NCBI GenBank assembly: GCA_009914615.1
Contig: WNDX01000003.1
Coordinates: 1 to 64,000 of the forward strand
From: Herbaspirillum frisingense
GTDB lineage: Bacteria; Pseudomonadota; Gammaproteobacteria; Burkholderiales; Burkholderiaceae_D
DNA length: 64,000 nt
Reading direction: 5' to 3'
The notes below the pieces were generated by a model that made no database searches, was not told the origin of the DNA, and saw nothing but the letters and a program-made list of their open reading frames with translations. Position numbers and translations under genes: made by a program. Within the stretch, counting starts at the first letter, position 1, and every line of letters starts with the position of its first letter. This document shows, in pieces, positions 20,072 to 29,536 of this stretch.

Positions 20072-20800
20072 TTACTTGACGTCGCGGAACAGGCTGCCCC
20101 AGCCGCGGATGCGCGACGGATCGGCGCCGGCCTGCTTGAGCGACTTCCACACCACGGTCGAAATGGTGTCGTAGATCGGGATGCCGACTTCCTTCTCCAG
20201 CTCTTCCACCAGCGGCGCGCCGCGCAGGTTGGTGCAGAAAATGGTGATGGCTTGCGGCTGGTCCCTGGCGACTTCGCGCACCATGGCGCCCAGTTCCTCG
20301 GCGCCGACTTCGGAGAAGGAGAAATTGTCCTGCTTGCGCAGATGGCGCTCCGACACGCACTCGTAGCCGGCGCCGCCGTAGTTCTTGATGATGGCGGCCT
20401 GGACGTCGTCCAGGTAGGGCGTGACCAGGCCGAAGCGCTTGACGCCGGTGAGATCGAAGATCTCGTTCAACGCCAGCACCGAGGTGCAGGCCGGGATGCC
20501 GGTGGCTTCGGTGATGCGCCGGCACAGGCGTTCGTCGGCCTCGAAACCGAGCCAGCCGGAGGACGTGCCGTTCCAGCCGATGCTGCCGACCTTGGCATGC
20601 GACAGCAGTTCGGCCGCGCGCAGGATCTCGCTGTCGTCGAACTGCGCCAGCGCCTGGTTGGACAGTGCGATCTCGGTCACGCGGAAGCGGCCGAAATGGG
20701 CGCTGGCTTCCGGGATGTCGCCGAGCATGGCGGTGGTGACCGGCTCCAGCGTGGTGTTGGAGGACAGCGTGAGCATGCCGAGCAGGGTGCGTTGAGTCAT
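20072..20800 (-). CDS. Aspartate/glutamate/hydantoin racemase or maleate-isomerase family protein
   Basis: TLLGMLTLSSNTTLEPVT...GWNGTSSGWLGF...TGIPACTSVLALNEIF...FCTNLRGAPLVEELEKEVGIPIYDT. Confidence 0.82.
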   Translation of the reverse strand: MTQRTLLGMLTLSSNTTLEPVTTAMLGDIPEASAHFGRFRVTEIALSNQALAQFDDSEILRAAELLSHAKVGSIGWNGTSSGWLGFEADERLCRRITEATGIPACTSVLALNEIFDLTGVKRFGLVTPYLDDVQAAIIKNYGGAGYECVSERHLRKQDNFSFSEVGAEELGAMVREVARDQPQAITIFCTNLRGAPLVEELEKEVGIPIYDTISTVVWKSLKQAGADPSRIRGWGSLFRDVK

Positions 20801-20811
20801 GGGATGTCCTT

Positions 20812-21603
20812 TCAGGCCGCCAGCCTGGCGGCGTCGGCATGCGCCAGCGCCGATTCCTCGCGGATCAGGCTCAGCACATGGCGCTTGTATTGGTTGAATT
20901 CCTGCGTGGTGGTGTCGCGCGGGCGCGGCAGGTCGATGTCGATCAGCTCGCGCATGCGGCCGGGGCGATGCGTCATCACCGCCACCTTGGTGGCCAGGAT
21001 CAGCGCCTCGTCCACGCTGTGGGTCACGAACACGATGGTACCTTCATAGCGCTGCCACAGCGCGACCAGTTCTTCCTGCATTTCCATCTTGGTCTGCGCA
21101 TCGAGCGCGGCGAAGGGTTCGTCCATCAGGATCACCGACGGATTCTGCAGCAGGGCACGGGCGATGCCCACCCGCTGCGCCATGCCGCCGGACAGCTCGC
21201 TGGGATAGTGGTTCTCGAAACCCTTGAGCTTGACCGTCTCGATGAAGGGCTGCGCCGCGGCGCGCCGCTCGATGGCGCTCTTGCCCTGCAGCTTCAGCGA
21301 GAAAGCGACGTTGTCCCAGACCGGCAGCCAGGGCATGAGGTTGGCTTGCTGGAACACCATGCCGCGGTCGGCGCCGGGGCCGGCGATGTGCTTGCCGGCC
21401 ACCTTGACCTCGCCGCCGGTCGGGAACTCGAAACCGGCGATCATGTTCAGCAGCGTGGACTTGCCGCAGCCCGAGGGGCCGAGCAGGCAGAGGAATTCCT
21501 TCTTCTCCAGCTTCAGGCTGACGTGGTCGATCGCCAGCATGTCGGTGCCACGTTTGCGATCCTTGAACACCTTGACGATGTCGTTCAATTCGATGAATGC
21601 CAT
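20812..21603 (-). CDS. SsuB/TauB-like ABC transporter ATP-binding protein
   Basis: [25 protein letters not shown]...LSGGMAQRVGIARALLQNPSVILMDEPFAALDAQTK. Confidence 0.92.
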   Translation of the reverse strand: MAFIELNDIVKVFKDRKRGTDMLAIDHVSLKLEKKEFLCLLGPSGCGKSTLLNMIAGFEFPTGGEVKVAGKHIAGPGADRGMVFQQANLMPWLPVWDNVAFSLKLQGKSAIERRAAAQPFIETVKLKGFENHYPSELSGGMAQRVGIARALLQNPSVILMDEPFAALDAQTKMEMQEELVALWQRYEGTIVFVTHSVDEALILATKVAVMTHRPGRMRELIDIDLPRPRDTTTQEFNQYKRHVLSLIREESALAHADAARLAA

Positions 21604-21614
21604 GATGATCTCTC

Positions 21615-22430
21615 TTATGCCTTGCCTTGGACGGTGGAAACCTGCTGCCAGCGCAGCATCGAATTCATGATCTGCTTCAGGATCCAGTCCGCCAGGAAGC
21701 CCAGCAAACCGATGCTGATCATCGCCGCGATCACCAGGTCGTAGCGCAGGAAATAATACGAATCCCACAGCGCATAGCCCAGGCCGCTCTTGACCGCCAC
21801 CATCTCGGCCGTGACCGTCAGCATCCAGGCGCTGCCGATGCCGATGCGCAGGCCGGCGAAGATGCTGGGCATGGCCGCCGGCAGGATCACGAAGCGCAGC
21901 AACTGGCCCTGTCGGGCGCCGGCCATGGCGGCGGCGCGCAGCAGGTTGCGGTCGGCCGTCTTCACGCCGTGCACGGTATTCATCAGGATCGGGAAGAAGG
22001 CCCCCAGGAACACCAGGAAGATGGCCGGCTTGTTGGCGATGCCGAACCAGATGATGGCCAGCGGGATCCACGACACCGGCGGGATCGGACGCAGCATCTG
22101 CACGGTCGGCTCGATGGCGCGCTCGACCCAGCGCCACCAGCCGATCGCCACGCCCAGCGCGATGCCGGAGACGGCGGCGATCAGATAGCCGGCGGTCACC
22201 CGCAGGCAGCTGGCCAGGGCGTCGTAGATCCACTTGCCGCTGCTGTCCTGGGCCGACTCGTTGATGCCGAAGATCCAATCCATCCAGGTCGAGAATACCC
22301 GCGACGGCGCCGGCAGCAGCGATGCCGGGATCACGCCGGAACGCGAGAACGCCTCCCAGAACAGCACCAGCAGCAGCGGAACCGCGAAGCGCCACTTGGC
22401 CTCCGACAGGGAACGCATCAATCCATTCAT
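21615..22430 (-). CDS. SsuC/TauC-like ABC transporter permease
   Basis: WVERAIEPTVQMLRPIPPVSWIPLAIIWFG...FAGLRIGIGSAWMLTVTAEMV. Confidence 0.92.
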   Translation of the reverse strand: MNGLMRSLSEAKWRFAVPLLLVLFWEAFSRSGVIPASLLPAPSRVFSTWMDWIFGINESAQDSSGKWIYDALASCLRVTAGYLIAAVSGIALGVAIGWWRWVERAIEPTVQMLRPIPPVSWIPLAIIWFGIANKPAIFLVFLGAFFPILMNTVHGVKTADRNLLRAAAMAGARQGQLLRFVILPAAMPSIFAGLRIGIGSAWMLTVTAEMVAVKSGLGYALWDSYYFLRYDLVIAAMISIGLLGFLADWILKQIMNSMLRWQQVSTVQGKA

Positions 22431-22454
22431 GGCGACTCCTTCCTCGATCCCGGA

Positions 22455-23494
22455 TCAATAACCCAGCTCGGACTTCGGCTTGCCCGTGACGCTCATCAGG
22501 AAGCTGTAGTCCATGTTCTTCTCGGCCTGCGCCGAGACATCGCTGGAGACGTACTTCAGATCCTTCATCATGCCGGCGATGGCCTTGGTCTGGGTGCGGT
22601 ACATGCGGTAGTCGGGATAGGCGTTGTTGAGCGCCTCGGTGGCGATCTTGGGACCAGGCCGGTGCCCTTGACGATGCTGTTGATCCAGCCCTGCTTGTCC
22701 TTCTGCAGACCGTCCACCAGCTTGACCACCGCAGCCACGGTTTCCTTCACCTCGGCCGGATGCTCCTTGATCACGTCCGAACGGGTCACGATCAGGTTGG
22801 TCAGGCGGCCGGCGGCCTGGTCATACGGATAAGCGAAATGCTTGCCCACGCCGGTCATGCGGATCTGCGACGCGAAGGGTTCGACCGAGCAGATCAGCTC
22901 GACCTCGCCGCGCGACAGCGCCGCCGCGTGGTCGGACGGATTGGGGATGTTCACGAACTGCACGTCCTTGGACGGATCGATGCCATGCCCGGCCAGCTCG
23001 CCGCGCATGTGCAGATCCTGCGCGTTGCCGCGCGAGGCGGCGATGCGGAAGGGCTTGCCCTGGGCCTTGTACTCGGCGATCAGCTTCTTCAGGCCGGCCC
23101 AGTCGTCGGAGGCCAGCTTGGTGTCCTTGCCCACCAGCATCTCGGAACCGCCGTTGACCTGGCCCGACACCGCCACCAGATCGAAGCCCTTGTCCAGGCC
23201 GCTCACGTAAGCCAGGTAAGTCACCTGGGCGATATCCACGCTCTTGGACACCAGCGCGGTCAGCGCATCGCTGCCGGCGGTGAAATTGATGCCTTCGATC
23301 TCCACGTTCTGCGCCAGCGCCGGCACCATGGACATCGACATGCAATGCGCGCATTTGGCATAAGCCAGCTTGATCCTGGGCTTGGACTGGGCGGCGGCGG
23401 AACCGGCGGCCAGCGCGCCGCAGGCCAGCACGGCGGCCAATGCGGCGGCTTTCAGGAACAGGCCGGACGAGGACTTGCGATCTTGCTTTTGCAT
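22455..23494 (-). pseudogene. SsuA/TauA-like substrate-binding protein, frameshifted near 22650
   Basis: Frame 1 ends ...VKGTGLVPRSPPRRS; the other frame continues IATEALNNAYPDYRMYRTQTKAIAGMMKDLKYVSSDVSAQAEKNMDYSFLMSVTGKPKSELGY*. Span is 1040 nt (not a multiple of 3). Confidence 0.85.
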
Positions 23495-23527
23495 CGTTTT
23501 TCTCCTTCAGATGAACAAACCACAGAC

Positions 23528-23542
23528 AAATTGTGACAATTT
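23528..23542. promoter_or_regulatory. Palindrome AAATTGTGACAATTT (candidate FCD operator, copy 1)
   Basis: Perfect 7-1-7 inverted repeat upstream of the transporter operon; core repeated at 23787. Confidence 0.6.
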
Positions 23543-23786
23543 AATTTTTCATTGCCACGATTTATGCAAATGGTGTGCCAGCAAAGAGAATTGCTCTGGG
23601 AAAATTGGGACGAGGTCTCGGGAAGCCCTATTTATATGAGGCAGAGATCACATCGCCGTGGAAGATTCCTTGGAAGAAAGGGAGAAAAATCGCACCAATC
23701 TGCGACCTGATGACGGTGCACCGGCGGAAAACTGCGCCAAAAACGTGCGCCAAACAGAAAATTTTATGTGGAAATATTTTTATAAA

Positions 23787-23797
23787 ATTGTGACAAT
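23787..23797. promoter_or_regulatory. Palindrome ATTGTGACAAT (candidate FCD operator, copy 2)
   Basis: Identical 11-mer core, about 95 bp upstream of the FCD regulator start. Confidence 0.6.
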
Positions 23798-23889
23798 AAA
23801 ATTCCACAATTTTCGGCTATCATGACGCCACCCTATCGCAGTCTTCGATCCAGCCAAACACAAGCGCTACGCGCACACGCCGAGACGAC

Positions 23890-24660
23890 ATGAGCACCAG
23901 CACCGCCGTATCCGGCCGCAGGAAAAGCGGCAGCAGCAAGCAGGACAAACCCGACAACAGCCCGCTCCCGGGCCAGGCCATCAGTGCCCGGCCGATGGCC
24001 GGCGACGCCATCTACGAACGCATCCTGGGTTCGATCATGGAACACCGCCTCACGCCGGGCACCAAGCTGGTCGAAGAAAAGCTGGCCGGCATCTTCGGCG
24101 TCAACCGCACCCGCGTACGCGAAGTGCTGGCGCGCCTGTCGCACGAAGGCCTGATCACCACCATCCCCAACCGCGGCGCCTTCGTCGCCAGCCCGACGCC
24201 GGAAGAAGCGCGCAACATCTTCGCCGCCCGCCGCCTGCTGGAGCCGGCCCTGCTGCGCCACCTGTGCGAGCAGACCCGTCCCGAACACATCGCCCAGCTG
24301 CGCGCCCACGTCGCCGAAGAAGCGCGCGCCCGCGAAAGCAACGACCGCCGCGCCATCATCCGCCTCTCGGGCGAATTCCACATCCGCATCGCCGACATGG
24401 TGGAAAACACCGTCATGAGCAAGATGATGCGCGAACTGGCCTCGCTCACCTGCCTGATCATCGTCCTCTACGACTCCCCCACGGTTCCCGCCTGCACCCA
24501 CGACGAACACGGCGACATCATCAACGCCATCGCCGCCGGCCGCACCGAAGACGCCGTGGCGGCAATGCTGGAACATCTCGACCACATCGAGGAAGTGCTG
24601 GATATGTCGGCGCCGCCGGGGGAGGATGAGGATCTGGAGGCGATGCTGGGGATGGTTTGA
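23890..24660 (+). CDS. GntR-family (FCD) transcriptional regulator
   Basis: IYERILGSIMEHRLTPGTKLVEEKLAGIFGVNRTRVREVLARLSHEGLITTIPNRGAFVA. Confidence 0.92.
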   Translation: MSTSTAVSGRRKSGSSKQDKPDNSPLPGQAISARPMAGDAIYERILGSIMEHRLTPGTKLVEEKLAGIFGVNRTRVREVLARLSHEGLITTIPNRGAFVASPTPEEARNIFAARRLLEPALLRHLCEQTRPEHIAQLRAHVAEEARARESNDRRAIIRLSGEFHIRIADMVENTVMSKMMRELASLTCLIIVLYDSPTVPACTHDEHGDIINAIAAGRTEDAVAAMLEHLDHIEEVLDMSAPPGEDEDLEAMLGMV

Positions 24661-24931
24661 CGCGCGGCGTATCAAGGAAGAAAGCGGGCATGGGAACACG
24701 TCCGCTTTTTTTGCGAGATTGCGCACGCCAGCGTTGGTACGCAGCGGTACGGCTGCTCAGCCCTAACCACGTCCGATGAAGCGCAACCGACGTCACCGGA
24801 TCCCGGCCTGCGCCGGGCCGACGGAGGTGGTGGCAACCTAGCCTGCCTTGTCAGTTTTTGGGCGTGTCGTCCTGAAGAACGTCAGGAAACGGCGTCTTTC
24901 ATCACATCAAGCGGCGCAAGAAAACGCACGC

Positions 24932-25576
24932 TCACTCCTTCAACATCCCCACCACCAGCCCCACCAATTCATCCTCGAACTGCCGGGTTCCCAACAACGG
25001 CGACTCCTCCAGGGAGGCGCTCCGGATCACCCCCATCACCGCCCGCGTCAACACAAACAGCGTGGCCGCATTCGCCGGCCGCAAGCCGCTTCCTTCCATC
25101 CGCGCCAGTGCCACGGAGATATGCTCCGCCCCTTCGCGCATGGCCTGCATGATGTTTTCGTGGTGATCCATGCGCCAGGCCAGCCGTATCATCGAGCGCT
25201 TGAACGGCCCGCCCGCGCCGAACGCCTCGATCAGCAGGCGGATCCGCTCGCGGATGATGCGCTCCGGCGGCGCGCCCTCGGCCACCGACTTCGCCAGGGC
25301 CGCCTGCATCTCATCCATCACCTTGCGCCGCCCGCGATGGATCATCGCCAGCAGGATCGCTTCCTTGGTCGGGAAGTACTGATACAACGTACCGATGGAA
25401 AAACCGGCCCGTTCGGCGATCTTGTTGGTGGTGAGCTGCGCCTCGCCTTGTTCATCGACGATCTGAGCAGTCGCATCGAAAATGGTCTCGATGGTGCGCT
25501 GCGCCCTGTCCTGCACCGGCTGCTTGCGCATGGCCTGCGCGGCTTCCGGGGTTTTCTTCTTGCGCCCAAGTGCCAT
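24932..25576 (-). CDS. TetR-family regulator
   Basis: IFDATAQIVDEQGEAQLTTNKIAERAGFSIGTLYQYFPTKEAILL. Confidence 0.92.
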   Translation of the reverse strand: MALGRKKKTPEAAQAMRKQPVQDRAQRTIETIFDATAQIVDEQGEAQLTTNKIAERAGFSIGTLYQYFPTKEAILLAMIHRGRRKVMDEMQAALAKSVAEGAPPERIIRERIRLLIEAFGAGGPFKRSMIRLAWRMDHHENIMQAMREGAEHISVALARMEGSGLRPANAATLFVLTRAVMGVIRSASLEESPLLGTRQFEDELVGLVVGMLKE

Positions 25577-25662
25577 GGTGAAAACTGAGCCCTAAACGAG
25601 TTGAGGAAGATCCTGCAAAACTGAATAATGCTCATATTCCAAGTCCGCAGCAAGTCCAGATC

Positions 25663-26499
25663 ATGAGCATCGCCGTCCCCGACCTGCCCGTCCGCAAGCT
25701 GACCATCGACCTCGCCGCCGGTTTCGCCCGCCACTGGCATGGCGGCGACGCCTATCGCAGCATGTACTTCAACGCCCTGTCGATGAGCTTCCCGGTGGGC
25801 GAGCAATTCTTCATCGACTCGGTACGCGCCGGCCTGGCCGCCTTGCCGGACACGCCCGCCCATGCGCCGCTGCGCACGCTGGCCGCGCAGTTCATCGGTC
25901 AGGAAGCCACGCATCGCCATCTGCACGCCCTGTACAACCGCCACCTGGAACAGCAGGGTCTGCGCAATCACTGGCAGCATTGGGCGCAGCGCCGCGTCGA
26001 TTACTGCCGCCGCAGGCGATTCTCCGCCGTCAACCAGTTGGCCATCACCGCCGCCTACGAACACTTCACCGCCGTGCTGGCCGGCGCCGCGCTCGGCCAT
26101 CAGTGGCTGGAAGGCGCCGACGAGCAGATGCAGACGCTGTGGTACTGGCATTCGGCCGAAGAAACCGAACACAAGGCAGTCGCGTTCGACCTGTATCGCG
26201 CGCTGGGCGGCGGCCGCCTGCGGCGCATCGCGTGGTACGTCTATATCTTCGCGGTCTTCGCCACGGAAAGCACGCTGCAGACCCTGATCAATCTGCGGCG
26301 CGACCGCAACCTGTGGCGGCTGCGCACCTGGGGTTCGGCGCTGCGCTTCTGGTGCGGCGGCAACGGCATGCTGCGCCGCTGCGCACTGCCGCTGCTGGAT
26401 TACCTGCGTCCCGGCTTCCATCCCGACGACGACGATAATCGCGCCAGCGCCGCGCGCTGGCTGGAAGACAACCGCCATCGCTGGACCCGCGTGAAATAA
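25663..26499 (+). CDS. Predicted metal-dependent hydrolase (PF10118-like)
   Basis: FPVGEQFFIDSVR...FIGQEATHRHLHALYN...WYWHSAEETEHKAVAFDLY. Confidence 0.85.
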   Translation: MSIAVPDLPVRKLTIDLAAGFARHWHGGDAYRSMYFNALSMSFPVGEQFFIDSVRAGLAALPDTPAHAPLRTLAAQFIGQEATHRHLHALYNRHLEQQGLRNHWQHWAQRRVDYCRRRRFSAVNQLAITAAYEHFTAVLAGAALGHQWLEGADEQMQTLWYWHSAEETEHKAVAFDLYRALGGGRLRRIAWYVYIFAVFATESTLQTLINLRRDRNLWRLRTWGSALRFWCGGNGMLRRCALPLLDYLRPGFHPDDDDNRASAARWLEDNRHRWTRVK

Positions 26500-26578
26500 T
26501 TGCAAGCACGGCGACCACGCCCCTTGCCGCAGATCGCGCTACCATCTCCCCATACCGATACCGACAAGGAGACAGCCG

Positions 26579-27379
26579 ATGAACGCCGCGGGCGACGCCC
26601 CCTCCCCCATCCTGCTGCGCGACGACAGGCAAGGCATCGTCACGCTGACGCTGAACCGCCCGCAGCAATTCAATGCCCTGTCCGAAGCCATGCTGGAAGC
26701 GCTGCAAACCGAGCTGGACCAGCTCGCCGCGGACGACAGCGTGCGCTGCGTGATCCTGGCCGCCAGCGGCAAGGCCTTCTGCGCCGGCCACGATCTGCGC
26801 GAGATGCGCGCCACGCCGGAATTCGAGTATTACCAGAACCTGTTCCGCCGCTGCAGCCGCGTGATGCAAGCCATCCAGGCGCTGCCGGTGCCGGTGATCG
26901 CGCGCGTGCAGGGCGTCGCCACCGCGGCCGGTTGCCAGTTGGTGGGCAGCTGCGACCTGGCGGTGGCCTCGCATGCGGCGCGCTTTGCGGTATCGGGGAT
27001 CAACGTCGGCCTGTTCTGCGCCACGCCCGCGGTGGCCTTGACGCGCAACGTACCGATCAAGCGCGCCTTCGAAATGCTGGTCACCGGCAAGTTCATCGAT
27101 GCGCGGACGGCCTCCGATTGGGGCTTAATCAATCATGCGGTGGAGGAGGAAGAACTCGACGCCGCCGTCTCCGCGCTGGCGGCGCAGATCGCCGCCAAGA
27201 GCCCGGCCTCGGTGCGCCACGGCAAGGCCATGGTGTATCGCCAGAAACAGATGATGCTGTCCGATGCCTACGACTATGCCGCCGACGTCATGGCGCGCAA
27301 CATCATGGAAGCGGATGCCATGGAAGGCATCGATGCCTTCCTCGACAAGCGTGCGCCCAGGTGGGCGCCGCCGGTGTAA
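26579..27379 (+). CDS. Enoyl-CoA hydratase/isomerase family protein
   Basis: VTLTLNRPQQFNALSEAMLEAL...CAGHDLREM...ATAAGCQLVGSCDLAVAS. Confidence 0.92.
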   Translation: MNAAGDAPSPILLRDDRQGIVTLTLNRPQQFNALSEAMLEALQTELDQLAADDSVRCVILAASGKAFCAGHDLREMRATPEFEYYQNLFRRCSRVMQAIQALPVPVIARVQGVATAAGCQLVGSCDLAVASHAARFAVSGINVGLFCATPAVALTRNVPIKRAFEMLVTGKFIDARTASDWGLINHAVEEEELDAAVSALAAQIAAKSPASVRHGKAMVYRQKQMMLSDAYDYAADVMARNIMEADAMEGIDAFLDKRAPRWAPPV

Positions 27380-27490
27380 ACGGCCGGCGCGATTTTTTAC
27401 GGCGCGTTAACGCCGCGCCGCCAAAGTTTTACCAGGATTAAACGCGCCCCCGCCTAAGCTGGATGCTCTTCAACCCGTGGAGCTTTCAGC

Positions 27491-28339
27491 ATGAACCGCA
27501 AGACAGAACAAGAACAGCCGACCTTCCCGCAGCATTCTCCGCTGGGCCGTCGCCGCCTGCGCAACGCGCAGTTCGCCGGCCTGGCCACGCTGGCCGCGGC
27601 CGGCGCGCTGCTGGCCATCGCCGTGATCGCGCCGGCCCAGGCGGCCGAAGAAGCGCCGGCGGCCGATGCGTCGCCGCTGCACCTGACCGGCAACATCGGC
27701 GTGGTCAGCCAATACATCTTCCGCGGCACCACCCAGACCAACGAAAAGCCGGCGCTGCAAGGCGGCTTCGACCTCAACCATGACAACGGCCTGTACGCCG
27801 GCGTCTGGCTGTCCAACGTGAGCTGGATCTCCGATACCAATCCGGCCGCCTCGGCCAGCCTGGAGGCCGACGTCTACGGCGGCTGGAAGCCGGCCCTCAC
27901 CGACTGGCTCAGTGGCGACATCGGCGTGCTGCACTACGCCTATCCCGGCAGCTATCCGTCCGGCATGACCAAACCCGACACCACCGAGCTCTACCTCGGC
28001 CTGGACGCCAAGTGGATCGCCTTCAAGTATTCGTACAGCACCGGCAACACCTTCGGCAACCCCGACACCAGCGGCAGCACCTATGCCGACCTGAGCGTGA
28101 ACCATGAACTGTTCGCCGGCATCAACGGCATGGTCCACATCGGCCGCCAGCGCTACACCGGACCCAACTCGTCGGCGCTGTCCTATACCGACTGGAAGAT
28201 CGGCCTTAGCCGCGACTTCTCCGGCTACGTGCTGGGCGTGGCCTATACCGACACCAACGCGTCCGACGCCGGCTACACCATCCGCGGCAAGAACATCGGC
28301 CGCAGCCAGGTGGTGCTGTCGCTGAACAAGACCTTCTGA
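27491..28339 (+). CDS. TorF-family putative porin (Gcw_chp-like)
   Basis: LTGNIGVVSQYIFRGTTQTNEKPALQGGFDLNHDNGLYAGVWLSNVSW...; C-terminal VVLSLNKTF. Confidence 0.88.
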   Translation: MNRKTEQEQPTFPQHSPLGRRRLRNAQFAGLATLAAAGALLAIAVIAPAQAAEEAPAADASPLHLTGNIGVVSQYIFRGTTQTNEKPALQGGFDLNHDNGLYAGVWLSNVSWISDTNPAASASLEADVYGGWKPALTDWLSGDIGVLHYAYPGSYPSGMTKPDTTELYLGLDAKWIAFKYSYSTGNTFGNPDTSGSTYADLSVNHELFAGINGMVHIGRQRYTGPNSSALSYTDWKIGLSRDFSGYVLGVAYTDTNASDAGYTIRGKNIGRSQVVLSLNKTF

Positions 28340-28437
28340 GGATTGCCACGCCCTCTCCCGGCACCCAGAACAACGCACCACCACGCCGTTCCGGCCACCA
28401 CCGGAGCGGCGGATTCCTGCATCGGAGGCCCTCCATC

Positions 28438-28836
28438 ATGCGCACCCGTCTCCACCACATCGACCGCATCCACCCGTTCTCGCCGCGCCACCTGTTCCTG
28501 CGCACCGGTCATCGCCGACATTACCGCCGCGTGCTGGCGGCGGTGTTGGTCTTCATCGTCTGCGCCAGCATGGCGCCACTGGTCCAGGCCGTTGTGCCCT
28601 ACCGCTCGCCGGACGACTACGGCCCCTCGCTGCAGGCGAAACAGCACCGCGACGACTGCCGCCATCAGGTGCTGCAGACGCTGGACGGAAAGATAGAAAG
28701 CGAAGACTTCGTCGCCCGCACCGACCGCGAATACTTTCGCTACGTGGTGCGCAAGGACTTGCGCGAAGTCCTGTTCATCTGCGACGCCCGCACCGGGGAG
28801 ATACGCCGGCAGATCGACGTCTGGGGGGATCTTTAG
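28438..28836 (+). CDS. Hypothetical protein with one N-terminal hydrophobic segment
   Basis: MRTRLHHIDRIHPFSPRHLF...VLAAVLVFIVCASMAPLVQAVVPYRSPDDYGPS. Confidence 0.6.
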   Translation: MRTRLHHIDRIHPFSPRHLFLRTGHRRHYRRVLAAVLVFIVCASMAPLVQAVVPYRSPDDYGPSLQAKQHRDDCRHQVLQTLDGKIESEDFVARTDREYFRYVVRKDLREVLFICDARTGEIRRQIDVWGDL

Positions 28837-28933
28837 GTTCATCTCCCGCCAGCCATGAAGCGCCGCGCCAGGATGGACAAAGCCGGGGACTCGCGGCAAG
28901 ATGCGCCATCGCATCCCTGTCCGGCCCACCTTC

Positions 28934-29524
28934 ATGCACATCGACTACAGCAACGTCCTGCCCTGGATCTACCTCTTCAATTCCATCGCCCTGATCCACA
29001 TGGCCTTGAAGCAGCTCCGCAAGCGACGCGCCGGCAAGCCGGTGGACGCACGGCTGCAGCAGACCGCGCAGGCCGAAGCGCAATGGACGGGCAGCGTCCC
29101 CGACGCCCTGGTACAAAAACTGGGCAAGGAATCCAACTACGGCGACTTCGATTTCGGCACCTGCGTCTACCAATGGCAAGGCGACCGTTTCATCCTGGAA
29201 GCCTGGTATAAGAATCGCGAATTCACCGGCTTCCAGCTACGCCAGCGCGACAGCGCCTTCCCCGATCTCGGCACCTACTTCAACTGCAGCATCCTGGCCG
29301 CGCTGGCCTGTTCGTGGAAATTGCTGGCGGGACTGGCGGTCCTGCACGAGGCCACCGATGCGCTGCCGGTCGGCACGGCGCTGAAGCAGTATGTGATCAA
29401 CTTCGCCCTGTTCATGCTGGCGGCGTGGATCATTTCCTTCGGCCTGAAACGCCATCAGCTTTTGCTGAGCGCGGGCTGCATTCTCATGACCTTGCTGAGC
29501 TTGCCTCTGATCGACTGGCCTTGA
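28934..29524 (+). CDS. Hypothetical membrane protein
   Basis: MHIDYSNVLPWIYLFNSIALIHMALKQLRKRRAGK...; multiple C-terminal TM segments. Confidence 0.65.
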   Translation: MHIDYSNVLPWIYLFNSIALIHMALKQLRKRRAGKPVDARLQQTAQAEAQWTGSVPDALVQKLGKESNYGDFDFGTCVYQWQGDRFILEAWYKNREFTGFQLRQRDSAFPDLGTYFNCSILAALACSWKLLAGLAVLHEATDALPVGTALKQYVINFALFMLAAWIISFGLKRHQLLLSAGCILMTLLSLPLIDWP

Positions 29525-29536
29525 AATCCGCCCGGA

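Noticed and set aside
25625-25655. GAATA-N7-TATTC inverted repeat between TetR and the PF10118-like gene as an operator
   Set aside because: Only 5-bp arms in a short divergent promoter; too weak to separate from chance AT-rich symmetry.
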